Assembly: GCF_025399195.1 (NCBI RefSeq)
Contig: NW_026252112.1
Coordinates: forward strand, 186,001 to 250,000
Length of the DNA: 64,000 bases
DNA from: Umbelopsis ramanniana AG
Taxonomy: Eukaryota > Mucoromycota > Umbelopsidomycetes > Umbelopsidales > Umbelopsidaceae
Direction: 5' to 3'
Shown: positions 23,457 to 34,384 of the stretch, piece by piece
How positions within the stretch are numbered: the stretch's first letter is position 1
How the letters are laid out: each line of letters begins with the position of its first letter
Position numbers and translations under genes: made by a program
The notes under the pieces: model-generated
What the model was told of the DNA's origin: nothing
The model's database searches: none
What the model saw: only the letters and a program-made list of their open reading frames with translations

Positions 23457-24940
23457 GAGACTAAAAGGTTGATAGCAGAATATTTGAAGAGAAAGTAAGA
23501 GCAATCGTATTTATAGGACCAGGTTTAGAGTTCCTGGTTGTCAGGGCATGCGCAGCTTAAGTCTTTAGCCGATACCCACCCAACCAGCCACAGCTCGAAT
23601 AGCTGCCTCGTGACTTTTTAGGAAAGATGCTGTATATCTAATATTTCAACTCCAAAGAATAGCATTTTTGTTGAGCCCATATGGGTCATCTAAGTATGCC
23701 TGCTATAGATATAAGACAAGGTTTTTGACAGCGTCAACAAAGTGAATTGCTAAGCAAGGCCATCCATGATGACTGGGGGAGCTGTGTGCACCACAAGTTG
23801 TTGTGGCGTAAGGTCCGCAGCTGGAGCTGAGCCTCGCTAACTATGGTTGATGGGCAAAGGAAGTCATCAGATTTGTCAAGCAACGTCATCCATCGTGCTT
23901 TGAGCTCTGTCCTACCTTGTTTGGTTTCCATGGTCACTTATTTCGGGATTAATTTGAATGATAAACAATTCCAAAAACTTTCTTTGCTGCTTAACAGCAT
24001 ATCCAGCTCATCATTGAAATTATGTTTATGAAGTAAGACGGAATGGTATTGGCCATCAAATCTGAAAAGACGATTAATTGTATATCAAAGCTCCTGTACT
24101 GCTCAACTATGAACCCCCAATACGTCAGCGAAGCTCTCTAAAGTAACAAACTGTTAACCTTTCATAGTTATTCCGTAGTCAATAGTGAAGTAAGTGATCC
24201 GAGTTGTTTGGGATTCATTGGGGTTGTTGTTATACCGGAATGATATTTAAAAAATGACATATACTCGACAGCTGTAAGCAAAGTAGGCAACATAGAAAGG
24301 GACAGATGATCAGAATTACAAGCGGCCTTGACATGCACTGTATCAGTGGCAATACGTAGTGGCTTTTTCCATATGGAAGAAATTACAACGTTCAGAAATG
24401 TACATTGGGTATGATGATATTTTATTTCTGACTTGAACCCTTACCATAGCAAGCACTGTCAGCGGATGGCAGAAAGCAGCCCAATAGTAACTCTCCATTT
24501 TACAACATGCTTGTCCCCTTTGCCACGCTGTACTCCTTACTGCAAAGGACTAATTTAGGATTTTCAAATGAAAGTACTGTGTAGTAGATTATAAAGCTGG
24601 AGGGATGGAATTGATCGACGGCAGTCGTTACTCCCTCTGAAGAGACAAAAAGAGCAGGTGCGATAGTCATACCATTAACGAAAACGGAACCGAGCATTTT
24701 CAGCGAATATAATGCATCGTGGTTCTATGCTTATTAGCTGCCGCTTAGTCGGTCAAGCGGAAGCAGAAAAGAAAATGCTCAAAAAAGGGCAAAAAAAGAA
24801 TTGAATAGCGGTCGTTCAAACGCTCACTTCACCTGCTAAGCTCTGTGGCGCTCTGGTTCCTTGAATTTTTTTTTTCGTCTCTCTTTTTGCCACCCAAGTA
24901 CATCTCTTCTTTTTCGCTCATAGGGAATGCAACTTCCTCC
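23457..24940. other. Intergenic, divergent promoters
   Basis: About 1.5 kb between divergent genes. No recognisable gene; the 100 bases before the CorA gene are T/C-rich, as in other leaders here. Confidence 0.5.
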
Positions 24941-26945
24941 ATGAATCCTCAACCATTGCGTTCACGAACTCTGTCACACCGTCGCTCCTCTGAGAGACGA
25001 CCTGCTAATCAACCAGGAGACTTGGTTGTCCAGATTGACAATGCTGACCAACAGCGATTTCCAAACAGCCTAGAACTTCCTAATAGCCCTGTGATGGCGG
25101 AAAGTCCAAGAAGTCTTCGTAGCTCCATGTCTTTGGAACCAAGAAATGTACAAGAGGATGTTTGCTATCCTTCCAACCACCACAGGCCCACCAACGGGTT
25201 TGATTTAAACGCAGTAAATGATCTAGAAAAACCAAAATTAGACAAATCGCCCAATTTTTCAGAGAAACCAACCGACGGTACAGAAACGCTCATACATCCT
25301 GCCCTCAAGAAAATGGAATCCCATCATTCCAATCAAAGAAAATTCAGTTTATATGGCGATAATAATACAAAGGTTGGTTGATCTGCCGGCCTTGAATTAT
25401 TTGACATATTGTTGTTTTCCATTGGTTTTGTCTCAGGTACTCATAAAATTCCTTTCCATATAGGCTACATCCATGATCACAAGCGACGTAGAGCGATATC
25501 TTCTATTCTCACCTAATACTGGAAGTTTCACAGCTACGAACCTATACAAGCTCCTTATGTGCGAAACGGGATGGGACTCGGAAACGGTAAAGGCTTCGGA
25601 GATCATGGAGAGCAGCCATGGATGGTGGTTGGATATTTATGCTCCTACTGACGACGAGATGAGAGTCATTGGAAAGGTAACGTTGTTGTCATGATGAGTA
25701 GAAATAGGATGAAGATAGAGGCTAATAGGACGTATTAGATGTTCCATATACATCCTTTGACCGTTGAGGACATTCAAACGCAAGAATCGCGCGAAAAATG
25801 CGAGATTTTTCAGAACTACATGTAAGTATTATCCAGCTGTATTAGGTTTTTTTTTTTTTAATATTTCAATGCCAGTTAGACTCAGAGATACTAATTACTT
25901 TCTGTTTCTTACCTTTTGTTTCAGGTTCGTGAGTGTTAGAAGCTTCATTCAAGACAGCTACAGTGGAGACTTTTTGAAGCCGTTCAACTATTATACCTTG
26001 GTATTCAAAGAATGTGCAATCACGGTAAGGCGGTGTTTCTTATCATGAAGTTTTGTTGAATCCATTCCATGCATTCTCAAACTGAATGTTGGTGTCATCA
26101 GATCCACTTCCAGACAGGACCAGAAACAGACAACGTCAGAAATCGCATGAACCAACTGAAGGACTTCATTGTTGTCACGCCCGAGTGGGTCAATTATGCG
26201 CTGATCGATGATATTACCGACGCTTTTGCACCACTCATTCAACAAATTGAAATGGAGGTTGATTCAATCGACGATCTTGTCTTGCTCCTTCGACAATCGG
26301 AACAGTCTGATATGCTAAGACGCATTGGAAGCTGCCGAAAGCAAGTCATGCAGTTGACCAGATTATTGGCTTCCAAGTCTGATGTTGTAAAGGCTTTGAT
26401 TAAGCGGTCCAAGGATAAATCGTTGATCGAATTTGATTCCACCGAAGAAACCAAGACCCATCACGATGTCTTTTTGTTCTTGGGAGATATTCAAGGTATT
26501 TTGTCATTCATGAAATGATTAATTATGCTTGTAAACCACCGCCTCTAAACAGCTTTACTTTATGGTAGATCACATCATCACCATGTTGCAGAACTTGGGC
26601 CAGTACGATTCTGTCCTTGCTCGATCACACTCCAACTACCTTGCGCAGATCAACATTGAGTTGTCACAACTGTCCAACGGAACCAACAAAGTTGTTAACC
26701 GACTCACCTTCTTTGCCACTATGGCTATCCCTCTAAACTTGATTGCTGGTTTGTTTGGAATGAACGTCATGGTACAGTACCGATGATCGCTATATCAAAT
26801 TGTTGGTGTATACTATGCTAATCTGTCATTCTAGATACCTGGTGTGAATAACCATGACTACACTTTCTTCACCTATATCGTTGGTGCTATGGTCTTATTT
26901 GTCATCGTCAGCATGTATATGGCTAAACGATGGGACCTGCTATAA
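24941..26945 (+). CDS. MNR2: CorA-type Mg2+ transporter, MNR2/ALR-like
   Basis: Divalent-cation (Mg2+) channel of the fungal CorA superfamily. Exons 24941-25372, 25464-25676, 25739-25821, 25925-26024, 26102-26495, 26569-26771 and 26835-26945 give 511 residues. A polar N-terminal region of about 140 residues precedes the CorA domain: HPLTVEDI, an extended cytosolic helical region, then two C-terminal membrane segments, the first followed by the signature GMN (AGLFGMNVM). The last exon supplies the second segment and KRWDLL terminus. Yeast Mnr2 is vacuolar and Alr1 is at the plasma membrane; which it resembles cannot be settled by eye. Intron 1 uses an unusual GTTGGT donor; it was chosen because it keeps frame into the next exon. 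Confidence 0.9.
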
Positions 26946-27132
26946 GCTTATAGCCATGATACCTCCTCACTTTGGGTAACGATACACATCGTACGTATCC
27001 CATATGAAACCCTTCTCATTTCAATTCATTTTATTTCAGCATTTGTGTTTGTCGTTCCTCCTTTCTTTTTTTTTGGACAAGACAGACCAAACAATAAACC
27101 ATATAATTGCATGTAACTGGAGTATCGTGTGA

Positions 27133-28067
27133 TCAAAACGTGGAGTTCAGGAACTGTAACAATTGTGAGCGATTGGAGTCTCGGTTTTTGTCGTCCGATG
27201 TTTTGTGTACCTTCAGCTTAATCTTTTTTTTTTTTTTATCATTGCATTAGCGCCTACTTTTTCATCGTGTTGAATGCACCAACAAGTATTACCTTTTTGC
27301 CAGTGATGGGATTTCTTCTGTCCTCCTCCTCACTATGCGACCGGCGTCTCCGTGAACTATGTTTTTTCTAAGGTCACAAATATTGATTGGTCAGTTGAGT
27401 CAACATACCGCTTTGTAGCTCGCCACTGCCACATCTTACATCTTTTTTGGTCTTCTTGGTCTTCTTATCTCGTCGCGATTTGCGGTTATCTAGACCAAAT
27501 AATGAGCGACAACATTTACGTAGCCGAAATTTCATCTCCTCCACGTACCTTCTGAATCACTTGACGAGTCGCTCGAGGATGATTCTGAGGAGCTTTGATG
27601 AGGGGACCGGCTTCGTTTTGATGACCGCCTTGACCTTTCTCGAGACGATCGTCTTTCTCTGCTACGATGCCGGGATCGATGTCGACTGCGTTCTACGTAT
27701 TATCCCGCAATTTATGTATGGCAACAGATTCAATCCAGAGGTATCAAGTCAAAGGCATGACCGTTTATCAAAAGCAGAATGTGAGCATACACAACAACGA
27801 GGCACTCGCACTCTATTCATAGTTTATAACAATACCTTCTGGACTTTTCGACCGATGCCGACGAGAAGACGACTGGGAAGAGCGTGATTTCGATTTTCGT
27901 GGGCTGCGTGAGCGACTTCGTGAGCGACTGCGTGAGTGATTGTGGGATCGGCTGCCTCTGGAACTGCCTTGTCTGGATCGGCCACGATCGTGATCTGTTC
28001 TCTGGAGTTGGAATTACCGTTGACGAGTAGCAGTGTGCCCATAATGTCAGACATTACCTTTAAGCAT
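27133..28067 (-). CDS. Arg/Ser-rich (RS) protein with conserved C-terminal block
   Basis: Six exons on the minus strand: 28067-28058, 27994-27836, 27692-27549, 27489-27440, 27367-27293 and 27222-27133, giving 175 residues. All junctions are GT-AG and keep frame, although no single reading frame reveals the gene. Residues 1-100 are an RS domain (SRSRSRSRSRSP, then RHRSRHRSRERR), followed by a Ser/Asp-rich stretch (SSSESSSSDSSSDSE), a Lys-rich linker and a non-repetitive tail: NPITGKK, KLKVHKTSDD, then NRSQLLQFLNSTF. RS domains mark splicing factors and other nuclear RNA proteins. I do not recognise the family from the tail; it looks like the functional end. The initial coding exon is 10 bases. 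Confidence 0.7.
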
Positions 28068-28805
28068 GGTATTTAAAGTATTCGATAGCTTTCGTCAAAG
28101 TAAGATCTTATGGTTATTTGCCCACAAATTCTATTGTCTGAATCAAAGGGAAGAGGACTTTCAACAGTTCTTGTAGCAGTTCTTGTATTTTTTGAGGTGC
28201 TTGGTCACAAAAATTCAAAACCTTGACTGACCAATAAAACTGACTCAAAATTTATAAAATGGCTATGTAAGCGAAGATAGACACAATATACAAACCATGG
28301 CCACGATGATAACTTCTTTGTATGATAGTGAACGCAATGAATGGGAAATATCGTACGTCCATCAGACAAATTTACCTTGGACAAGGCTATCTATCCATTC
28401 GGTGGAAACAAGGGGATGTTGCTTTCTTTTTGTTCTTTGAATGGTAGTACGCATGTATTTGGTGAGTACGATTGAGTTAATGGAATAATTGTTGTATATA
28501 GCACTTTGTCGACTTTAGCTGGGTATGACCAGCATTGTGTAGTTTATCGCTGCTTACGACTACTGGACTGTTCATTTTGGCCCCTCAAGGTGAATTTCAT
28601 AGTTGTCGGATTACAATAACAAGTATTGAGGGTGCACGGCCACTACTACCTCAGGCAACTGACGCACAACTCAGTATTAATCCAAACCACATTTTGAAAC
28701 AGCACTCAATGTAGCAACTAGAAGGGAGAAACCTCCCGTTAGTCTCTCATTATACTCGTTAAGTTCATGTCTTAGCCTCTACTCATTCAATCAGATTTTT
28801 CATCT
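28068..28805. other. Intergenic
   Basis: About 740 bases between the RS gene start and the end of the TPR gene on the same strand. AT-rich; no feature seen. Confidence 0.5.
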
Positions 28806-29642
28806 TTATTTTGCTTCCATTGCTTCCAATGCCTTCTTATGCTCTTCTGCCTCGCCGCTGTATCCTAGTCTTTCCGCAAGAATTACTAGCTCTTCTCTAT
28901 TTGGCTTTGTATTGCCTTCAGAGAGGAGTTGCTTTTGTATAGTGAAGGCGTCCTCTAATCTATCCATATGTCGAAGAGTGTAGGCGGCCGACCATCTAGC
29001 AATGCGGTAGCTTTCCTTGGTTCTCGGTGTTTCTTTGTGTTCAACAGCCATTCTTCTGAGCTCGGTAGCCTCGTTAAAACGATCAAGTGCCGTCTGATAG
29101 TCTCCTTGGTCAAAACTATCCCAGGCTGTATTGTTCAAAATGATGGCCGCCCATAGCTTAGTGGGAGGATGTGTCGATTTTCGAGCCGTGTCAAGCGCTT
29201 CCTCAGACCACGCTCTTCCTTCAGTTGGCCCAGTAGTAGGGTCTAAGATAGCAAGCATATGCGCAGCATCTGCTGTATAGAAATCTTCAACACCAACTGC
29301 GGCTTCATATGCTTTCTTGAAATAAGGTGCAGCATCGTCTGGTTTTCCAGAAGATCGTAAAACTCTTCCGTATTCCAGGAGATATCTGATGTGCGGAATA
29401 ACATGGTTGCTTTTCTGACGAGATCTCTCCAATGTTTCTATTGCGAGGTCAAACTTCCCCTGAAGTCCCTGGGATCGAGCTAATTGTGTTAATGCTTGTG
29501 CAGCTATGTCATCTTTTAGCTTATGTTGAAGAATGTCGTCAAATATCCTTTCAATTTCACTATTGTCACTCAGCTCCCACACAGAGTCGAATGCTGGAAC
29601 TTCGCTAGTTGTCGCCAGATAATGCGCTGACTGTTCCGCCAT
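28806..29642 (-). CDS. Tetratricopeptide-repeat (TPR) protein
   Basis: Intronless, 278 residues, which is unusual among its multi-exon neighbours. The whole protein is built of helical TPR-like units: AALTQLARSQGLQGKFDLAIETL, YLLEYGRVLRSSGKPDDAAPYFKKAYE, LNNTAWDSFDQGDYQTALDRFNEA and WSAAYTLRHMDRLEDAF segments show the G/A/Y/F/A pattern of TPRs (each quoted in short pieces only as motif). No signal peptide, membrane segment or catalytic domain. Such stand-alone TPR proteins occur in both fungi and bacteria; lack of introns could mean an intron-free origin or retroposition, but composition is like its surroundings. Function unknown; likely a scaffold. Confidence 0.75.
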   Translation of the reverse strand: MAEQSAHYLATTSEVPAFDSVWELSDNSEIERIFDDILQHKLKDDIAAQALTQLARSQGLQGKFDLAIETLERSRQKSNHVIPHIRYLLEYGRVLRSSGKPDDAAPYFKKAYEAAVGVEDFYTADAAHMLAILDPTTGPTEGRAWSEEALDTARKSTHPPTKLWAAIILNNTAWDSFDQGDYQTALDRFNEATELRRMAVEHKETPRTKESYRIARWSAAYTLRHMDRLEDAFTIQKQLLSEGNTKPNREELVILAERLGYSGEAEEHKKALEAMEAK

Positions 29643-31291
29643 AGAAATGAAAGCACCATCGAGGCACCTCTCACGGCGGGTCTTTTAATATTTTCTTGAA
29701 GGTTACACAAGTGGCTGCTGAACAATAGATTATGTTTGGCTATGTCTTGGATGTATAGCGTCTAAAAATTGTTCAAACTGATCAGGCAAGTTGTCGACGA
29801 TCACGAAGCTATTATGGATAGGTAGATTCCAGAATCCAGTTCTCCATGAACACCTCAATCTCCATCTCCGCTGAATATTTCTCATTATACAAACATGGAG
29901 TATGTTCTAGGTTGCTATGGTAACTAAGCGAGTTTCTAGTTTGCAAGCACGACCAGACATGTTAGGATCAAATTTTGGATAACTGAATGAATGTATGTTC
30001 ATTTTTCACGCACCTCGAGCAGCCCTATTATACTCGGTTTGTGAGGTTGTTTTTCAGCATTGGTAACGATTGGTAAATATGAAATATGTAATATGTCAAG
30101 TTGCTAGGCAACCAGGCATGATAAGGCGCAACGTGGTGTGGTGTAAGACTGATTGCGGTTGCGGACTTAAGCTCGAAGGAAAAGTTACACTGAAATGTTA
30201 TGAATGTTTCAATGGCCTGAATCGGCTTATTATTATTTTGGCACCATGTCTTGTTCAGCAGTGCTTTCACCGGTTAGTCATCTATCCGGCAAATGCAGGT
30301 TCTCACATCTTTCTAGTGTTTCTATACGTTTGCTGATATTACGTTTGAGTTTTATGCTTTAAAAGATATGCTTTCCAGCAATCAATACTGCACTTGCCGG
30401 ATGTGGTAGCAAAGAAATGGTGAATGGTCTTTGTTCATGGCAATTTTTGACATATCAGGTATTCACAGTAGATCAATCTATGTAATTTCGGGGTTTTCCG
30501 TGAACTCAAGTTGCGTCAGGTAACACTAGGAAAAAAAAAAAAGCTTGTGCGATCCAAACCGCCCAAGCAAAGGCAAGTAACACCCACCGTATGCACTATA
30601 TGCGGTGGCACTAGATGAAGGGCTTGAAGTTGGTGGAGAGCACCATAAACACTCTGGAAGAGCAGGTTCATGCATTACTTTCTTCTACTCACTGGACACA
30701 AGCAATGGTGGACTTACCAGGTAAAGCACAAATGCTGCGCCGGAAAAGTCAATTTTCAAAGCCCTTTGGAACACGACATCAATGTGTAGATCCAGAAAGC
30801 TCAGTGCAAAAGGGAGAGTCAAACTCTTTGAAAAATAGACGGTGCGCTCCCTATGTACGTGCCCCAAAGTAGGGATGGAAGAGCTATGATTCAAGGGCAT
30901 GGTTGGTTCATGGTGAGATTTAGTTAGGACACGTGCAGCTTCCTAGTTCATTCATACCCTCGAAATTGAAAGTAAATCGATCAGACGCTTCTATTTGTAC
31001 CTTCGGTTAGCCACCACTTGAATAGCTTGAGCGTACTTATCCCGTGTGGCTTGCTTCCACTAAGTCTTCCCTTGCAGACATTGTCTGGGTTTCGTTTGTA
31101 CTATACTTGGCAAGTAGATCCCCTTGAAATTTCTGGGTCCTTGTAGAGAATTGCCTTTGTGTTGGGTCGTACCACAGATATCGCTTTTCTTTTTATAGTC
31201 ACGAAGCAACCTTACCATTACACTTCTTAATCGTTTCATTTTTTCTCACTACTCCGTCTTTTTTTTTTTTTTTTCGTTTATTCCTCAGAGC
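29643..31291. other. Intergenic
   Basis: About 1.6 kb between divergent genes. No gene recognised; short ORFs lack features. A G-U-containing short hairpin (CACCGTATG/TATGCGGTG) lies near 30586-30607, probably trivial. The last 40 bases before 31292 are a T-tract typical of a leader. Confidence 0.5.
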
Positions 31292-32194
31292 ATGAAGCTT
31301 GATATACTTGTGCTGGCACTTCTGGCTTCAGAAGCATCTGCTGTCTGTATCTTTGGTTTTGGATGTGATCAATCAAGCTCTTCTGCCGTCAACGGATATC
31401 AGCTCGCCGTCGATACTGGTAGTGCATCACCGTCCCAAACACAAGGAAGCGGTAGCAACAACAACAACAGCAATACCAGCAACAGCGGATCCTCTACAAC
31501 CTCATTTATAACGACCGCCACTAGCACTTCCACCAGTGTTACTGCTGATGGTGGAACCAACGGAATTTCCGCCTTTCCTGCTACCACTTGGAATGGACCC
31601 CACTTGAGGTCCACTGCCACCAATACCTATAACTCCAACCCTACCAATGCCAACAATGGTGGCAACAGTGGCTACGGCAACAGTGGCTACGGCAGCAACA
31701 ATAATAACAGCAACAGTGGAACCAAGGTCAATGCTGGTGCTGTCGCTGGAGGCGTCATCGGTGCACTAAGTAAGCGCAAATTTTTTCATAGGTAACATCA
31801 GTCAGTACCATAATACTCATTTTGCCTTTATGAACTAGTTGTCATTGGTGCCGCCGCTGGACTGATCTTCTTCCTTTATCGACGCTCTCGTCAACGACGT
31901 GAAAACGCAAATTATGGAACCAAATTGTCAGAAAACGATTTTACAGCCGGTGCTGCAGCCGGACCTACCCTACCATCAGCAGCCTATAACGAACCTTCTC
32001 GCTATGATAACGGACGACGCTTTGTCCAACAAAAGAATCCTCATCCACCGCCGATTGGATTCAATAACATCACACCCACACAAAAATCACCTCCATATCA
32101 AGCTGAATACGGTCAAATGATCGAAAAACCATCTGAGGATACTCCTGGCGGTGCATGGAAGCCCGACGTAGCAGAGAGCAAGCCCAATGTATAA
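31292..32194 (+). CDS. Mucin-like single-pass membrane protein
   Basis: Exons 31292-31769 and 31839-32194 give 277 residues. An N-terminal signal peptide (MKLDILVLALLASEASA) is followed by a short CIFGFGC Cys pair, then an Asn/Ser/Thr/Gly-rich ectodomain of about 120 residues including tandem NSGYG units (coding repeats at about 31661-31695). The splice joins the membrane segment (AGGVIGALIVIGAAAGLIFFLY, bounded by RRSRQRR). The cytosolic tail (about 100 residues) is Pro/Asn/Tyr-rich. The layout resembles fungal wall-stress sensors (WSC/Mid2-like) without a recognisable WSC domain. Cell-surface sensing or anchoring is inference. Confidence 0.75.
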
Positions 32195-33222
32195 ACCAAT
32201 GCTGACTCTCCGCTGCATAGAGTCCACTCTTTTATATCCATACTGTCACTTACTCTACCTCATACTCGCATGCCATCCATACCCTATTCTGATCTTAGGA
32301 TGCCAAAACCATCTTGCTTTTATATTACCGCTTCCTAAAGCCTACTATCTATTTCGTGTTTTCAAATATCTGAAAATCCTGAAAATAAAATTCATCCTAT
32401 AAAGATTACCTTATTTTCGGTATCCATATAAAGTATCAATGAAGACAAATTAGTGAGCCTGCAAGCACGTTTAACTTAAATTGCGGCCAAGGAGGAAAAA
32501 GGTTATTCACCGATATAGCCATGATGGCTTGATTCTCATGGGGACGGAGTGGCTCGCAGATGCGACATTGGCCAAGCCTTCTTGTTTACCATGCACGTTT
32601 AAAAAAAAAGAATTGGTCGAAAGGGAGCATGAAAGCAGGAGAGTTAAGTAGCAGGAGAGTTGAGCGGCATCTCATTGACGAAAGGCACTCTTGCCACGTA
32701 AACTTTGTGTCAGTCTAGTAGAGCGTAAATGTATATCAATGCCACACTGGCCGACACGTTGTTCAGCCAAGTACTTCCACCATCATTGCCACCATAGTTC
32801 CACGTTCGATCGAGCTTGACCATCTTATAACATGACGCCATATGAGGTACTTATTTGACTAGATTTCAAACCAACACGCCGCCCTTAAACCAGTTTTTTA
32901 CTTTGCATCCTCCTCCTCGTCGATTCCGCCCCTCCCGTTTGTTTGGGATGGACGTTGCTATCGTATGATACATGTCAGCTCCCAAATTCTATAAAAAATA
33001 AAACAGACGTCATGCGACCTTAAATTAAGACTCACAGCTGCCCTGACTCCTTTATGTGTCTGTCTACAAAAGGGATCTGCATGAAGTAAGCTAGATTTAA
33101 GCTATTGATTATGACATAAACGATGAGCAGAGCGGCTTTCACAATAGAATACACAGGATAATACCATAGTTTATACATGTTTACAAAATGGCAAATAATA
33201 ATGAGAAAAATACTAAAAACCC
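32195..33222. other. Convergent intergenic gap
   Basis: About 1 kb between convergent genes; T/A-rich with no recognised gene or repeat. Confidence 0.5.
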
Positions 33223-34295
33223 TCACAATTCAGTATCTCGAAGGACAAGAACGATGGGAACATGATCGCTAGCACCATACGCAGTCTGACGTATTTCACT
33301 CTCAATCACCCTGTCTTCTAAATCAGGAGTGATGACAAAATAGTCTAATCGCCATCCTAAAAGCTTTGAACGGCAGTTGAATCGATAGCCATAATATGTG
33401 TAATGGCCCTTGGTGGTAGGATGAAGACGACGCCAAGTATCGATCATAGCAGGCAATTTTGGGTCTTCAGAGTCCGTTAGCAATTTGGTAAAATCGGTTC
33501 GTTCTTCGACAGTGAAGCCGGCCGATCTCAGGTTTGTTTTCGGTCGTGCGATGTCATCTTCTGTATGAGCGACGTTCAGGTCTCTACCTGTCGAGTTAAT
33601 CAAAGCTCCTTTCTGTGACTCGCCAATAAGGGCGTAACTTACCCTGTCCATATGACTCGCTTGCCATCCTGTTGCAGACCACGGAGATACTTCTCCATAT
33701 GTGTGTTGAACACCATCCTAGAGTCTAGATTCTTCAGTCCTTCCCCAGCATTGGGAATATAACAAGCAACCATAACAAAATCTTTAAAATGCGCAGTAAT
33801 CACTCTGCCACGCGACGATGCTTCATGTCCTGGAATCCCATACACGACTTGACTAGGCTTGACTTTTGAAAATAACGCAGTGCCAGCGTAGCCCTTTTTG
33901 TCTTCATAAGACCAGTACCTGTATTTGTAAACTTTATCGTCCACTGCATCCGGGACGGGTTCATTGACCTTGGTCTCTTGTAAACAAAGTACATCTGCGT
34001 TTTCTGCCTTCACATAATTGCTATAGCCTTTGCGCATAGCTGCTTTGAGGGAGTTGACATTATAGGACGCTAGCTTGACTCCTCCGGGGGGAGCAGCTAG
34101 AAAGTCGTACGTGTCGGGCATAGTGGTATTGGTAGGCACCGAGGGGTCAAATGGCACAAATGCCGTGGATTTCTTTTGCTTTTTGGGCGTTTCTGTATCA
34201 GAGCCCGAGGTCACTTCCGATACCTGTTTTCTCTTGCTAGCTTGTCGAACCATGGTCGTTAATGGTCGTTGATGGAGACGCGAAAGTCTGAGCAT
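33223..34295 (-). CDS. APEX1: AP endonuclease, exonuclease III family (APE1-type)
   Basis: Cuts DNA 5' of abasic sites in base-excision repair. Exons 34295-33643 and 33583-33223 give 337 residues. Motifs in order: ASYNVNSLKA (metal-site Asn), CLQETK (catalytic Glu), YIPNAG, GDLNVAH (Asp/Asn, created exactly by the splice, which is why this intron boundary was chosen), and SDHVPI (catalytic His). The N-terminus holds two in-frame ATGs 14 codons apart: 34295 begins MLRLSRLHQRPLTT, Arg-rich like a mitochondrial presequence, and 34253 (ACCATGG-like context) begins a Lys/Arg-rich nuclear-type segment. Starts 89 bases from the divergent MFAP1 gene. Confidence 0.92.
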
Positions 34296-34384
34296 TGGAT
34301 TGCTGTCAATTTTTTTGACTGCTTTTATTTGTCCATCGAAGGACGCTGGTTTTCCACCTCTCTCCCTCGCACAAATTTGACCTA
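34296..34384. promoter_or_regulatory. Divergent promoter APE1 / MFAP1
   Basis: 89 bases between the start codons of two divergent housekeeping genes; T-rich and without a TATA box. Shared regulation is inference. Confidence 0.6.

Noticed and set aside
27447-27887. 146-codon forward ORF
   Set aside because: It is the antisense shadow of the RS-protein exons, whose codon pattern and splice sites are coherent on the minus strand.
30586-30607. Short hairpin CACCGTATG...TATGCGGTG
   Set aside because: Needs G-U pairs and is short; expected by chance in a region of this size.
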